From contig CANRKE010000004.1 in NCBI GenBank assembly GCA_947631135.1, positions 1-33,596 of the forward strand: DNA of 33,596 nucleotides, given 5' to 3'. This document shows positions 1 through 8,918 of the stretch, one piece after another. The DNA comes from an uncultured Bacilli bacterium (GTDB taxonomy: Bacteria; Bacillota_I; Bacilli_A; RF39; UBA660). The position numbers were made by a program, and so were the translations under genes. The first letter of the stretch is position 1, and every line of letters starts with the position of its first letter. The notes below the pieces were generated by a model. The model ran no database searches. It worked only from the letters and a program-made list of their open reading frames with translations, and was not told the origin of the DNA.

Positions 1-73
1 AAAAAATAATTTTTGAAGATATTTTTCTGTTTTTTGAGCTCAAAACTCTGATTTTTGAAAAATTAAATTTTTT

Positions 74-361
74 TTAATTTTTATTTATTTTCTTTAATAC
101 ATAGTATTTACATTTATATGCACAATTTATTTCTATATACTTATCTAAGTTATCTATATTATTATAATTTTTAACATTTTTATTTTTATTATCATAAAAA
201 CCTTTAAGTCTTAATTTTGAATATGATATATCACCTACTATATAATCAAAATCTTTAAAATATGATGTATAGGCATTATTAAATTCTTCTAAATCAAAAC
301 CATTATTATCTTTAATTAATTCATAATTATATTCCTTATCATCTAATTTTACTGTTATCAT
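74..361 (-). CDS. yutD: YutD family protein (DUF1027)
   Basis: A 95-residue cytoplasmic protein of the YutD/DUF1027 family, whose molecular role is unknown. The family signature is visible: the core FDYIVGD...KLRLKGFYD at about residues 38-57, then a Cys-containing C-terminal segment ending CKYYVLKK. The start is the ATG at 361, because AAGGAG lies 8 bases upstream of it; a TTG at 367 is in frame but sits only 2 bases from that site. The gene begins 2 bases after the stop of the upstream glycosidase-like gene, so the two are probably translationally coupled and co-transcribed with yunB. In Bacillus yutD also lies near yunB, which supports the identification. Downstream, 1-73, holds only A/T-rich sequence and a 14-base palindrome. 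Confidence 0.85.
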   Translation of the reverse strand: MITVKLDDKEYNYELIKDNNGFDLEEFNNAYTSYFKDFDYIVGDISYSKLRLKGFYDNKNKNVKNYNNIDNLDKYIEINCAYKCKYYVLKKINKN

Positions 362-363
362 TT

Positions 364-2043
364 TCAATACTCCTTACTATATGCATCTGCTTGTGATTTA
401 TATTTATCTAAATTACTACTTGAATTCCATGTCATATAACCGCCATTAATTCCAGCATCAAACAATCCCCTTATTTCATTTTCAACTTCTTTGGAAGAAT
501 ATATAAACCCTCCTGATTGTTTATAATTTGGAACATCATAGGTCTGCACCCAAGATCTATCAATTGCTGGTGTTGGTACTTCACTTCTTCTTTTCATTGC
601 ATATTCCTTAGCCCAATAATTAAGTATTTCATATGGCATTGTCCAAACAGGATTTTTAAATCCATATTCATACTTACTGAAATGATCAGGATATGGCATC
701 GCACTAATTACATCTACAACATTTGATATTGCAGGATAATATTGACCATATGCTGTAACATACTTATGAGCCGATTCTCCAAATACATCAGCAGCAACAT
801 ATACGTTTAATTTGTGTAACTCATCAGTTGCATACATTAAAAATCTTTGTACTGCTTGTGACTTTGTTTCTTCATAATCATTACCATAATCGATTAATCC
901 CAATCTTTCATTTTCCAAAACTTTATCAGGAAATCTCACATAATCAAATTGTATTTCATTGAATCCCATAAGTTTAACTGCTTCTTTTGCAAGTTCTACA
1001 TTATATATCCATACATCTCTTTTAAATGGACTAGGCCAATACGTATTAGCATGTAAGTATGCTTGTCCACTTCTAGTATCTTTAATTGCATTTTCACTAT
1101 GATCTGTTGCATAGTACATATCTTTAAATACTGTAATTCTACCTATAACATAAAATCCATTATCTTTAATTTTCTTTATTGCGTTTTTATATTCATCGAC
1201 ACTATTAAATGCGTTAGCATAACTTGTTTCAGAATATTTTTTCATAACATCTGATTTATAGGCAGGTGATTCATTATCTTTAATATCAACTACAAATGAA
1301 TTTATTTTAGTAGTTTTAGCAAATTCTATATACTCATCAACTTTACTGATAACATCTCTACCACCATTTAAATATAGAGCATAAACTTTATCTGGCATAA
1401 CATTATCCCTAAATTTTGGCTTTACACGAGGATAATAATCTAAGTCACCAGCATTTCCAGCATCTAAGCTATCACCCATACTAGCATGTATATCGTGATA
1501 TTTTTCTTTTTCGTAATATAACTCTGCATCTTCTTTTGTATAGGCAATATAATTTCCATATACATATCCAGTTTTATCCCCTATTTTAACTTTATAATAA
1601 TCTATACTACCATCATCATTTATTTTGTTATAACTAACTACTTCTAATTTCTCTCCCTTTTTAGTTTGTGATAAAATACTTCCTGATTTAATATCTTTAT
1701 ATAAAACTGCCGGCGTACGAACAAATACTTTCTTCTCAAGAGCTAATGAATCATTATTTCTATTTAAATTGTCTTTATTTATATAAACATCTTTTTTATT
1801 ATATATACATTTTATATATGTATTTTTATCTTTACTTATCTTATCACCTTTAGATTTAACTATACTACCTCTACTAATAACATCAATTTTATTTATATTT
1901 TCATCATATATATCTACTTTATCAGTATCAGCCATAATATAGTATGTTCTATATAATATCATGTTATTTTTACTAAAAAATATATAATATATACTAAAAG
2001 TTATAACTATTAATATTAGTAATATAGGAATTATTTTTTTCAT
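364..2043 (-). CDS. Membrane-anchored SH3-domain protein with putative glycosyl hydrolase (DUF4015) domain
   Basis: A predicted 559-residue exported protein. Residues about 2-24 form one hydrophobic segment (signal anchor). A bacterial SH3-like domain, a cell-wall binding module, covers about 105-170. The C-terminal 215-545 is a DUF4015 putative glycosidase TIM barrel; its hallmark FDYVRFP is present in NEIQFDYVRFPDK, with the preceding VVDIKD strand and the later ADVFGES segment. It probably acts on cell-wall or surface glycans, but the substrate is not known for the family. The start is the ATG at 2043, with GGAG 9 bases upstream; TTG at 2058 would lie before the ribosome binding site. It lies 41 bases after yunB and 2 bases before yutD, suggesting one operon and a possible link to spore or wall maturation. 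Confidence 0.8.
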   Translation of the reverse strand: MKKIIPILLILIVITFSIYYIFFSKNNMILYRTYYIMADTDKVDIYDENINKIDVISRGSIVKSKGDKISKDKNTYIKCIYNKKDVYINKDNLNRNNDSLALEKKVFVRTPAVLYKDIKSGSILSQTKKGEKLEVVSYNKINDDGSIDYYKVKIGDKTGYVYGNYIAYTKEDAELYYEKEKYHDIHASMGDSLDAGNAGDLDYYPRVKPKFRDNVMPDKVYALYLNGGRDVISKVDEYIEFAKTTKINSFVVDIKDNESPAYKSDVMKKYSETSYANAFNSVDEYKNAIKKIKDNGFYVIGRITVFKDMYYATDHSENAIKDTRSGQAYLHANTYWPSPFKRDVWIYNVELAKEAVKLMGFNEIQFDYVRFPDKVLENERLGLIDYGNDYEETKSQAVQRFLMYATDELHKLNVYVAADVFGESAHKYVTAYGQYYPAISNVVDVISAMPYPDHFSKYEYGFKNPVWTMPYEILNYWAKEYAMKRRSEVPTPAIDRSWVQTYDVPNYKQSGGFIYSSKEVENEIRGLFDAGINGGYMTWNSSSNLDKYKSQADAYSKEY

Positions 2044-2084
2044 AATTAACCACTCCAATACTTTATGGTAAAATTATAATAAAT

Positions 2085-2849
2085 TTATTCATCTATTGGA
2101 ATAGAAAATTGACTAGATGAGTTATTTCCAGAATAATAATTCGGTACTGTACCTTCTATTAGTTTTATTGCAACAGGTATTTCTGTTTCAATATTTATTT
2201 CACGACTTGTAATCGGTAATAATACTTGTTCAGTTATATTTACATTTATAACTATTTCAAGTAATGCATTATTAATACCATAATCTTTTATTTTTGATTT
2301 AAAAGATGATTCGATATCACCAACTAAACTAAGTTTAATAGGTATCTTTGGTCCAATATTAGCAAGTAATGAATTATTAAAAGCAACAGATAATGGTACT
2401 TCATATATTATTCCTTTTTTTAATTTATCTTTATCATCTTCTACTGTTACATCATCTGGTAATTCAATTAAATCAATTTTACCTTGTTCTAATCTCTTTA
2501 AATTAATCTGTATCGTACTAGTTAATGATGACAAAGTTTTATTTACTACATAAGGATTAAAATCTACTCCTGTTATCTTACCGTTACTATCTTTATTTGT
2601 AATAACTAAATCATTTATATCTAATTTTTCTGCAGCCTGTTTTGTAACAGCTCTATTAATGATTATAGTTGATATTTTTTTAGTTTGTCTTTCTGCATAT
2701 TTTACAATATTTGGTGTAATTGCTTTATTTATATAATATATTAGAAAAAAAGAAGTTATTACACAAGAAAATATTACTAATAATATTTTTTTTAGCCTTT
2801 TTCTTCTTTTTTTATATACTGTTTTATATTTTTTTAAATGCATTTTCAT
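2085..2849 (-). CDS. yunB: Sporulation protein YunB
   Basis: A 254-residue single-pass membrane protein. A basic N-terminus is followed by one hydrophobic segment (about 22-45), then the YunB family core: YAERQTKKISTIIIN near 53-67, the segment PIKLSLVGDIESSFKSKIKD, and YGINNALLEI followed by a VTEQV-like strand and PVAIKLIEGTVPNYY near the end. YunB is a SigE-dependent mother-cell sporulation protein in Bacillus subtilis; its mechanism is not established. The start is the ATG at 2849, 7 bases after AGGTG; the GTG at 2858 overlaps that site. The motif CATAATAT lies 16 bases upstream of the start, as it does upstream of other sporulation genes here. The gene follows the coupling ATPase by 45 bases and precedes the glycosidase-like gene. 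Confidence 0.9.
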   Translation of the reverse strand: MKMHLKKYKTVYKKRRKRLKKILLVIFSCVITSFFLIYYINKAITPNIVKYAERQTKKISTIIINRAVTKQAAEKLDINDLVITNKDSNGKITGVDFNPYVVNKTLSSLTSTIQINLKRLEQGKIDLIELPDDVTVEDDKDKLKKGIIYEVPLSVAFNNSLLANIGPKIPIKLSLVGDIESSFKSKIKDYGINNALLEIVINVNITEQVLLPITSREINIETEIPVAIKLIEGTVPNYYSGNNSSSQFSIPIDE

Positions 2850-2894
2850 TTTTTTCACCTAATAAATATTATGTTAGATGAAAATTATAAATTA

Positions 2895-5060
2895 TTAATC
2901 TGCGAAGAAATCATCAAAAAATTGATCATCACTAATATCTTCAACTGAATTTTCTAAATCTTCATATGGTATATTTTTAACCACATCTTCATCAGATATT
3001 TCTTTTACATTATTATATTCATCATTATCTGGTTCCTTAACAAAATTAACTGTTTCATTATTGTTATTTTCTTTAGGTAATTCAATATTAGGAGCAACAT
3101 TTTCTTCAATTTTATTATCGATAGTATTACTATCGTTGTTCTCTTGTTGTTGCATTTCTTTTTCTTTTCTTTCTTCTTCTTCAAGTTCAGCTATTTTTTG
3201 ATCGATTTTTCTAACTAAATCGTCTACGTTAAAGTCAGAATTATCATTACTCATTGGTCCAAATGGATTTGGTGCATCATTCATCATAAATGGATTTATA
3301 GGAATTGATGGTGATGGACCAGATGATGGTTCATCTAATATATTCAACAGATTATTTTTCTTTTTTTCTTTAACAAATTCTTTTAAATCAAACACATTGA
3401 CCTCTTTTTTATTTCTTGTTGGAAATGTCGCGTCAGGGAAATTTCCACTACCCCAATTCATTTTAAAATTTGGAGTCATTTTAGTTTTAAAAGCATTTAA
3501 TCTTAAACGTTTTATTATTACTTCAAATTGCTTCATTGTTTGTAAATCAGTTATTGTAACAAGTGGAGTTGATGAGGTTTTTTCTTTTTCTTTACTCTTT
3601 ACCTCACCACATAGTTTAGATATTTCTTCAAGTGCTTGTAATTCTGTACTTATAAGATATACTATGTTACCACAGTTACCTTTAATAGTTTCTGCATTTT
3701 CTTTTCCATATACTTGATTTAATTGTGCAAAGTTTTGAATTATAAATGTAAATCTTATTTGTCTTGAACGTGCCGCTGTAATCATTGTAGTAACATCTTT
3801 AAGTGGTGGCATATTAGCAAACTCATCAAGTATAAAATTAGTTCTTACAGGTAATTTTCCACCATTTTCTTGAGCAACATCAATAAGTGTTTCATATACT
3901 TGTTTTAAGAATATTGTAGCAAGTGGATGATATGTCTTTTTTTCATCTTGTATTATTATAAATACTGCTGTTTTTTCTTTACCAATATCTTGCATATCAA
4001 AATCACTATATGATAACATTTCAGATAAGTTTTCTTTTGATGAAAACAATTTAATTTTTTGTCTAAATACTGCAAGAATTCCACCCTTAGTATCAGATGG
4101 TGCATTTATTGTCGATGATGCATTTATATATGCAGGTTTTGTAGGATCTTTCATTTCAAAATATTCTTTTATATATGTTGATCCTGCAAACTTATCTTCA
4201 CCAACTGTTGACATAAAATTTATACTATTTAAATTTACTCTCGATTCATCTGTATCTTCAAATAGTCCAAGAGATAATCCAGTAAAGTAATCTGCTGAAG
4301 ATTTTTCCCAAAATGGATCTGCTTGACTTTTTTCATCATACAAAATATTTATTGCTAAGTCATCTAATAATTCTGTAGATTTATCAGGATTTCCATTTTT
4401 ATATAATTTTAATGGCAACTGAAACGGATTCCACGCATTACCTTTTTGTGGATCACGTAAATTAAGTATTATTATTTTATATCCTCTTGATTTTAACATC
4501 TCAGCAGTCTTTTCATATATTTCACCTTTAGGGTCAGTTATAATCATAGATTCGCCTTTTTTAGCAAGTAATTGTACCATTGGAAATACTATTACTTGAG
4601 TTTTACCACTACCAGTAGATCCAAGTATTAAATTATGATATTCACTGTTATCTACCCAAACAGTTTTTCCATCATTAATAAGTGGTATACCTGCATATTT
4701 ACTTTCTTTTTCTGTAGGAATTACAGGTTTTAATTCCCTTTGCATTTCTTTTGCTTTAGTCCATCTAGCATATCCTTTATCTTTTTTTTGTGTTGAAAAT
4801 CCTACACCTTTATCTCTTTCAAAAAAATATGAATTTACACTACCAATTGCAACTAATAATACAATAATATAAAATACTATAGTTGGTAATAAATATTTAG
4901 TATTTGTAAATGCAGGTATTGGATTCAATCCATGAAATTCACCAGTTGAAACAAGTGATGAAAAATTTAAAACTGCAATTGCAACTAAATAAAATAATAC
5001 AATCAGCATTAATACAAATATTAACCAATCCTCTGGATCTGCAGATAATTTAAATTTCAT
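2895..5060 (-). CDS. VirD4/TraG-type coupling ATPase (type IV secretion family)
   Basis: A 721-residue inner-membrane ATPase of the VirD4/TraG/TraD family, hexameric motors that deliver DNA or protein substrates to type IV secretion channels. Two N-terminal hydrophobic segments (about 11-35 and 57-77) precede the ATPase domain. Walker A GSTGSGKT is at about 147-154 and Walker B FILDEF at about 409-414, followed by the RSRQIRFTFIIQNFAQL segment typical of the family. The last 150 residues are acidic, low-complexity and probably disordered, as in substrate-binding tails. The start is the ATG at 5060, because AGGAGGT lies just upstream; TTG at 5078 precedes it. It has its own promoter (5090-5118). 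No relaxase, VirB4 or other conjugation gene is in the window, so its partner is unknown. Confidence 0.85.
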   Translation of the reverse strand: MKFKLSADPEDWLIFVLMLIVLFYLVAIAVLNFSSLVSTGEFHGLNPIPAFTNTKYLLPTIVFYIIVLLVAIGSVNSYFFERDKGVGFSTQKKDKGYARWTKAKEMQRELKPVIPTEKESKYAGIPLINDGKTVWVDNSEYHNLILGSTGSGKTQVIVFPMVQLLAKKGESMIITDPKGEIYEKTAEMLKSRGYKIIILNLRDPQKGNAWNPFQLPLKLYKNGNPDKSTELLDDLAINILYDEKSQADPFWEKSSADYFTGLSLGLFEDTDESRVNLNSINFMSTVGEDKFAGSTYIKEYFEMKDPTKPAYINASSTINAPSDTKGGILAVFRQKIKLFSSKENLSEMLSYSDFDMQDIGKEKTAVFIIIQDEKKTYHPLATIFLKQVYETLIDVAQENGGKLPVRTNFILDEFANMPPLKDVTTMITAARSRQIRFTFIIQNFAQLNQVYGKENAETIKGNCGNIVYLISTELQALEEISKLCGEVKSKEKEKTSSTPLVTITDLQTMKQFEVIIKRLRLNAFKTKMTPNFKMNWGSGNFPDATFPTRNKKEVNVFDLKEFVKEKKKNNLLNILDEPSSGPSPSIPINPFMMNDAPNPFGPMSNDNSDFNVDDLVRKIDQKIAELEEEERKEKEMQQQENNDSNTIDNKIEENVAPNIELPKENNNNETVNFVKEPDNDEYNNVKEISDEDVVKNIPYEDLENSVEDISDDQFFDDFFAD

Positions 5061-5089
5061 CTCGATACCTCCTGTCAAACAATAATTAC

Positions 5090-5118
5090 ATTATATCACT
5101 TAAATTATAAGTTGTAAA
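5090..5118 (-). promoter_or_regulatory. Sigma-A-type promoter of the VirD4-like gene
   Basis: On the minus strand TTTACA (5113-5118) and TATAAT (5090-5095) are separated by exactly 17 bases, with an extended -10 TGA directly before TATAAT. It lies 30 bases upstream of the coupling ATPase start and separates this gene from the preceding small membrane protein gene. Confidence 0.75.
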
Positions 5119-5156
5119 TTTAAAAAAAGAAGAAATTTTAAAATATAGTATATATT

Positions 5157-5720
5157 TTATTTAGTTCTTCCATTTTCTTTGTTTGATTGATATTCAAAAT
5201 AGTTTCTTGCACCTGTATCATTAGGATTTTCATAAAATCTTTGTCTATAGTAATCTTCTAATTCTTCATCCGTTAATGTTCCCTTAATTCTAGCTGCTTC
5301 AAAACCATCTAACATATTACCAATTGTTGCATCCATAACATCTTTTATACCTATATCATTTTTTGATAAAATTGCTGCAGTCGAAAAACCTATCGCAGTA
5401 GCAAGTCCTATAGCTATTAATCTTTCTTTATTAAATAATTTTGTTTTTTTCTTCTTATTATCATAAACTCTAATAGTACCATTCTTTGTTTTAATTAATT
5501 TTGTATGTTTTTTCTTATAATCTGCTATAATATTATTTCTAAGTTTTAACATATAGATATATTCTTTCGAATTATTTTCAATTGGACCACAAGTAACATC
5601 TTTTCCATTTTTAAGTCTTACTTTAAAAAAAGTAAAATTTGATGATTGTTTATCGATTTTAATATTTGCTATTTCTTTATCATAATACATAAACAAATCA
5701 GTGTATTTAATAATGCTCAT
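5157..5720 (-). CDS. Hypothetical single-pass membrane protein
   Basis: I do not recognise this 187-residue protein. The N-terminal half is basic and rich in beta-prone segments (for example FFKVRLKNGKDVTCGPIE near 30-48) ending in a very Lys-rich stretch. One hydrophobic segment follows at about 100-118 (GLATAIGFSTAAILS), then a charged C-terminus. The ATG at 5720 is preferred: the sequence AGGATGTGA ends 5 bases before it, and the in-frame GTG at 5729 lies inside that site. It precedes the VirD4-like gene in the same orientation, but both have their own strong promoters, so a functional link is only suggested by adjacency. Confidence 0.6.
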   Translation of the reverse strand: MSIIKYTDLFMYYDKEIANIKIDKQSSNFTFFKVRLKNGKDVTCGPIENNSKEYIYMLKLRNNIIADYKKKHTKLIKTKNGTIRVYDNKKKKTKLFNKERLIAIGLATAIGFSTAAILSKNDIGIKDVMDATIGNMLDGFEAARIKGTLTDEELEDYYRQRFYENPNDTGARNYFEYQSNKENGRTK

Positions 5721-5745
5721 ATAACTCACATCCTAATCTATTTAA

Positions 5746-5774
5746 AATATATCATTTAATTGGATATTAGTCAA
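5746..5774 (-). promoter_or_regulatory. Sigma-A-type promoter of the small membrane protein gene
   Basis: Minus-strand TTGACT (5769-5774) and TATATT (5746-5751) are 17 bases apart, and TGA immediately precedes the -10 hexamer (extended -10). It lies 25 bases upstream of the ATG at 5720, in the divergent region shared with spoIVB. Confidence 0.75.
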
Positions 5775-5932
5775 TAGAAACAAAAATATTTACACATTTT
5801 TATTATATCCTAATAAATAATATATATTACAATATAATATTATTTATTAATGGAATATATTACAAGGCTTAAAATATTAAATTCTACACATAATATTAAT
5901 GTCCACAAATAATTATTAAAAGGAGAGTTTTT

Positions 5933-6931
5933 ATGTTTTTTAAAAAAATTAAAAAAAGCATTGCAGTTTTATTTGTATCTGTATTACTTAGTATACCCAA
6001 TTTAACATATGCTTATTCAGATTATATTATTCCAGGTGGCGAAAACGTAGGAATTTTAGTAAATGCAAAAGGAATAATAATAGTCGGAATGTATAAAGTT
6101 AATGATGTATATCCAGGACGTATTGCATCTTTAGAAGTTGGTGATATAATAACTAAAGTTAATGATAAGAAAGTAACTACTATAAGCGATATGGTTAAAG
6201 AAATAGAAAACAGCGAAGATAAAGAAAATATCAAAATAGGATATACAAGAGACAACAAAGAATATGATACTATTTTAAAATTAGTTAAACAACAAGATGG
6301 TGTATATAGAACAGGACTTTATGTAAAAGATAGTATCAATGGTATAGGTACTCTTACTTTTATCGATCCGGAAACGAAAAACTATGGTGCATTAGGTCAT
6401 GAAATAATCGAAACTAACACTAATGAAAAACTTGATATTAAAGATGGAAAGATATATAAATCTGATATTACAGGTATAGACAAGAGTGAGCGAGGTAATC
6501 CAGGTGAAAAACAAGCCAAATATTATCCTGAAACAATCTATGGTAAAATTTTAGAGAATACAAAAAGTGGTATATTTGGAAAATATAGTGCAGATATGCC
6601 TACTACTGATAAAATTGAAGTTGCCAAACCTAGTGAAGTAAAATTAGGTCCTGCAACTATAAGAACAACATTACAAGATAACAAAATCAGTGAATTCAAT
6701 ATTAATATTATAAAGATTAATCCAAATGAGGATGATAGTAAAAATATTTTATTTGAAATAACTGATGAAGATTTACTTGAAAAAACAGGTGGTGTTGTAC
6801 AAGGAATGAGTGGTTCGCCTATAATACAAAATGGTAAAATAATTGGTGCAGTTACACATGTAGTTGTAGACAATGCTAAAGTTGGGTACGGTATATTTAT
6901 TACTACAATGCTAAAAGAAGCAGAAAACTAA
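5933..6931 (+). CDS. spoIVB: SpoIVB peptidase (S55 family, PDZ domain)
   Basis: A 332-residue secreted serine peptidase. In Bacillus it is made in the forespore, crosses into the intermembrane space and cleaves SpoIVFA, triggering pro-SigK processing in the mother cell. The N-terminal hydrophobic segment (about 9-27) is followed by the family opening IPGGENVGI, a PDZ domain (about 55-120) and the S55 protease domain. The three catalytic positions are visible: His156 in GALGHE, Asp278 in TDEDLL and Ser293 in GMSGSP. It is shorter than the roughly 426-residue Bacillus subtilis protein. AGGAGAG precedes the ATG by 6 bases. CATAATAT occurs at 5889-5896 in the upstream region. The usual neighbour spo0A or recN is not seen here. 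Confidence 0.93.
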   Translation: MFFKKIKKSIAVLFVSVLLSIPNLTYAYSDYIIPGGENVGILVNAKGIIIVGMYKVNDVYPGRIASLEVGDIITKVNDKKVTTISDMVKEIENSEDKENIKIGYTRDNKEYDTILKLVKQQDGVYRTGLYVKDSINGIGTLTFIDPETKNYGALGHEIIETNTNEKLDIKDGKIYKSDITGIDKSERGNPGEKQAKYYPETIYGKILENTKSGIFGKYSADMPTTDKIEVAKPSEVKLGPATIRTTLQDNKISEFNINIIKINPNEDDSKNILFEITDEDLLEKTGGVVQGMSGSPIIQNGKIIGAVTHVVVDNAKVGYGIFITTMLKEAEN

Positions 6932-6941
6932 TTTCTGTTTC
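6917..6941. terminator. Shared hairpin between convergent spoIVB and parE
   Basis: A 10-base stem (6917-6926 with 6932-6941, one G.U pair) and a 5-base loop lie across the spoIVB stop codon and the 16-base gap to the convergent parE. T-rich sequence follows on the plus strand. It probably ends transcription from at least the spoIVB side. Confidence 0.5.
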
Positions 6942-6947
6942 TTAATT

Positions 6948-8846
6948 TTATATAGCATAACTATCTTCCATAGTAAATTCTATATTTTCTTCTATCCATT
7001 CTTTTCTAGGCTCAACTTTATCACCCATTAATACATTTACACGTTTTTCAGCTAACGCAGCATCTTCAATACTTACTTGTATTAAACTTCTATTATCAGG
7101 ATCCATAGTTGTTTCCCATAATTGATCAGCATTCATTTCACCTAGACCTTTATATCTTTGTGTTTCTAATTTTACTTTACTAGTTTTTAATATTTCCATT
7201 CTCTCTTCATCAGTCCAAGCATAATATATTGTTTTACCATTTGATAATTTATATAATGGTGGCATAGCAATATATAAGTGTCCATCTTCTATTAGAGGTT
7301 TCATAAATCTATAGAAGAAAGTAAGTAATAGTATTTGAATATGTGCACCATCATCATCTGCATCTGTCATTATTATTATTTTATCATAGTTACTATCTTT
7401 AACTTCAAAATCATGTCCAACACCTGCACCTATAGTAGTAATTATAGTACCTATTTCTTCATTTTTAAATATTTCTTCAGCACGTGTTTTTTCACTGTTT
7501 ATAACTTTTCCACGAAGAGGTAATATCGCTTGAAATTTTCTATCTCTTCCCTGTTTTGCACTTCCACCTGCACTATCTCCTTCGACTAAGAATAGTTCAT
7601 TCTTTTTAGGATTTTTACTTTGTGCTGGTGTAAGTTTTCCAGATAATATTCTTTCTTTTTTAGTACCTTTACTTTTTCTTGCTTCATCTCTTGCTTTTCT
7701 AGCTGCTTCTCTAGCTTGTTTACTATTTATGGATTTACCTACAATCTTAGTTGCTATTTCATTGTTTTCTTCTAAGTAAAATTTCATTTGTTCATATACT
7801 ACTGATTCCACTACTGTTCTTGCAATTGGTGTTCCTAATTTTGCTTTTGTTTGCCCTTCAAATTGAAGTAGTGCTTCTGGTACTTTTAAAGATATTATTG
7901 CAGTTAATCCTTCTCTAACATCAGATCCATCAAAATTTGAATCTTTAGCTTTAATTAAATTATTTGCTCTTGCATATTCATTAAATATTTTAGTAAGTGC
8001 TGTCTTAAATCCAACCTCATGACTACCACCATCACTTGTTTTTACATTATTTACAAATGAAACAATATTTTCACTATAACTATCTGTATATTGTAAAGCA
8101 ATATCTACTTCTATCTTATCTTTTGTACATGAAAAGCTAAATACATCATTTAATGCTTTTTTACTTTCATCCAAATATTCAACAAAAGCTTCTAATCCTT
8201 TATCATAATGATAAACTTCTTTTTTCTCTTCTATAAGATCTTCAACTTCTATAGTTACACCTTTTATTAGAAATGCTGATTCTTGCATTCTTTCGCATAC
8301 TGTAGAAAATGAAAATTTAGTAGTTTGAAATATTGTACTATCAGGCATAAAAGTAACAGTTGTACCCGTTTTTTTAGATTTTCCTACTTTTTTTAATGGT
8401 ACTTTAGTGTGTCCACCATTTTCAAATCTTATATAGTATTCTTCATTATCACGTCTAGTATAAACCTCTAACCAAGAAGATAGTGCATTAACAACACTTG
8501 CACCAACACCATGTAATCCACCAGAAACTTTATATCCACCTTCTTCAAATTTACCACCAGCATGTAAAACAGTATATATTACTTCAGGTGTACTTCTTCC
8601 TGATTCATGCATTCCAGTAGGTAAGCCACGACCTTCATCAGTTACACTTACACTACCATCTTTATTAAGTGTAATTTTTAAATAATTACCATATCCATTT
8701 ATACATTCATCTATTCCATTATCAACTATTTCCCATATTAGATGATGTAACCCTCTTTTATCAGTTGATCCAATATACATACCAGGTCTTTTTCTAACTG
8801 CTTCTAATCCTTCTAATATTTTAATAGATTTTTCATTATATGCCAT
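6948..8846 (-). CDS. parE: DNA topoisomerase IV subunit B (ParE)
   Basis: A 632-residue ATPase subunit of topoisomerase IV, which decatenates daughter chromosomes with ParC. The GHKL ATPase domain begins with AVRKRPGMYIGSTD and includes EIVDNGIDE, DEGRGLP and GGLHGVGASVVNALS. The Toprim metal-binding motifs are EGDSAGGSAKQGRD and MTDADDDGAHI. It is called ParE rather than GyrB from the Gram-positive ParE-like features HHLIWEIVDN, IFKNEEIGTI, FFYRFMKPLI and the ending VLMGDKVEPRKEWIEEN. GyrB is the alternative, less likely. No parC or gyrA is adjacent, which is unusual because parE and parC usually form an operon in Firmicutes. It has its own promoter (8875-8903). AAGGA precedes the ATG. Confidence 0.88.
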   Translation of the reverse strand: MAYNEKSIKILEGLEAVRKRPGMYIGSTDKRGLHHLIWEIVDNGIDECINGYGNYLKITLNKDGSVSVTDEGRGLPTGMHESGRSTPEVIYTVLHAGGKFEEGGYKVSGGLHGVGASVVNALSSWLEVYTRRDNEEYYIRFENGGHTKVPLKKVGKSKKTGTTVTFMPDSTIFQTTKFSFSTVCERMQESAFLIKGVTIEVEDLIEEKKEVYHYDKGLEAFVEYLDESKKALNDVFSFSCTKDKIEVDIALQYTDSYSENIVSFVNNVKTSDGGSHEVGFKTALTKIFNEYARANNLIKAKDSNFDGSDVREGLTAIISLKVPEALLQFEGQTKAKLGTPIARTVVESVVYEQMKFYLEENNEIATKIVGKSINSKQAREAARKARDEARKSKGTKKERILSGKLTPAQSKNPKKNELFLVEGDSAGGSAKQGRDRKFQAILPLRGKVINSEKTRAEEIFKNEEIGTIITTIGAGVGHDFEVKDSNYDKIIIMTDADDDGAHIQILLLTFFYRFMKPLIEDGHLYIAMPPLYKLSNGKTIYYAWTDEERMEILKTSKVKLETQRYKGLGEMNADQLWETTMDPDNRSLIQVSIEDAALAEKRVNVLMGDKVEPRKEWIEENIEFTMEDSYAI

Positions 8847-8874
8847 TATATCACGTCCTTAATCTTACTAATTA

Positions 8875-8903
8875 ATTATAACATTATTTTTTTTATCAAT
8901 CAA
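8875..8903 (-). promoter_or_regulatory. Sigma-A-type promoter of parE
   Basis: Minus-strand TTGATT (8898-8903) and TATAAT (8875-8880) are 17 bases apart, with an extended -10 TGT before TATAAT. It lies 28 bases upstream of the parE start, in the gap after the coiled-coil gene. Confidence 0.75.
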
Positions 8904-8918
8904 ATCAATTATTAAAAT

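Noticed and set aside
32..45. Perfect 14-base palindrome TTTTGAGCTCAAAA downstream of yutD
   Set aside because: It has no loop and no following T-run on the minus strand, so it is not a convincing terminator; a single short palindrome in AT-rich DNA can occur by chance.
5853..5879. GAATA with AATATTA 15 bases downstream, upstream of spoIVB, as a SigG promoter
   Set aside because: The spacing is too short for a SigG promoter (about 18) and the -10 lacks the leading C; in such AT-rich DNA the match is weak.
6948..8846. GyrB assignment
   Set aside because: Segments near the N-terminus, the Toprim region and the ending MGDKVEPRKEWIEEN fit Gram-positive ParE better than GyrB.
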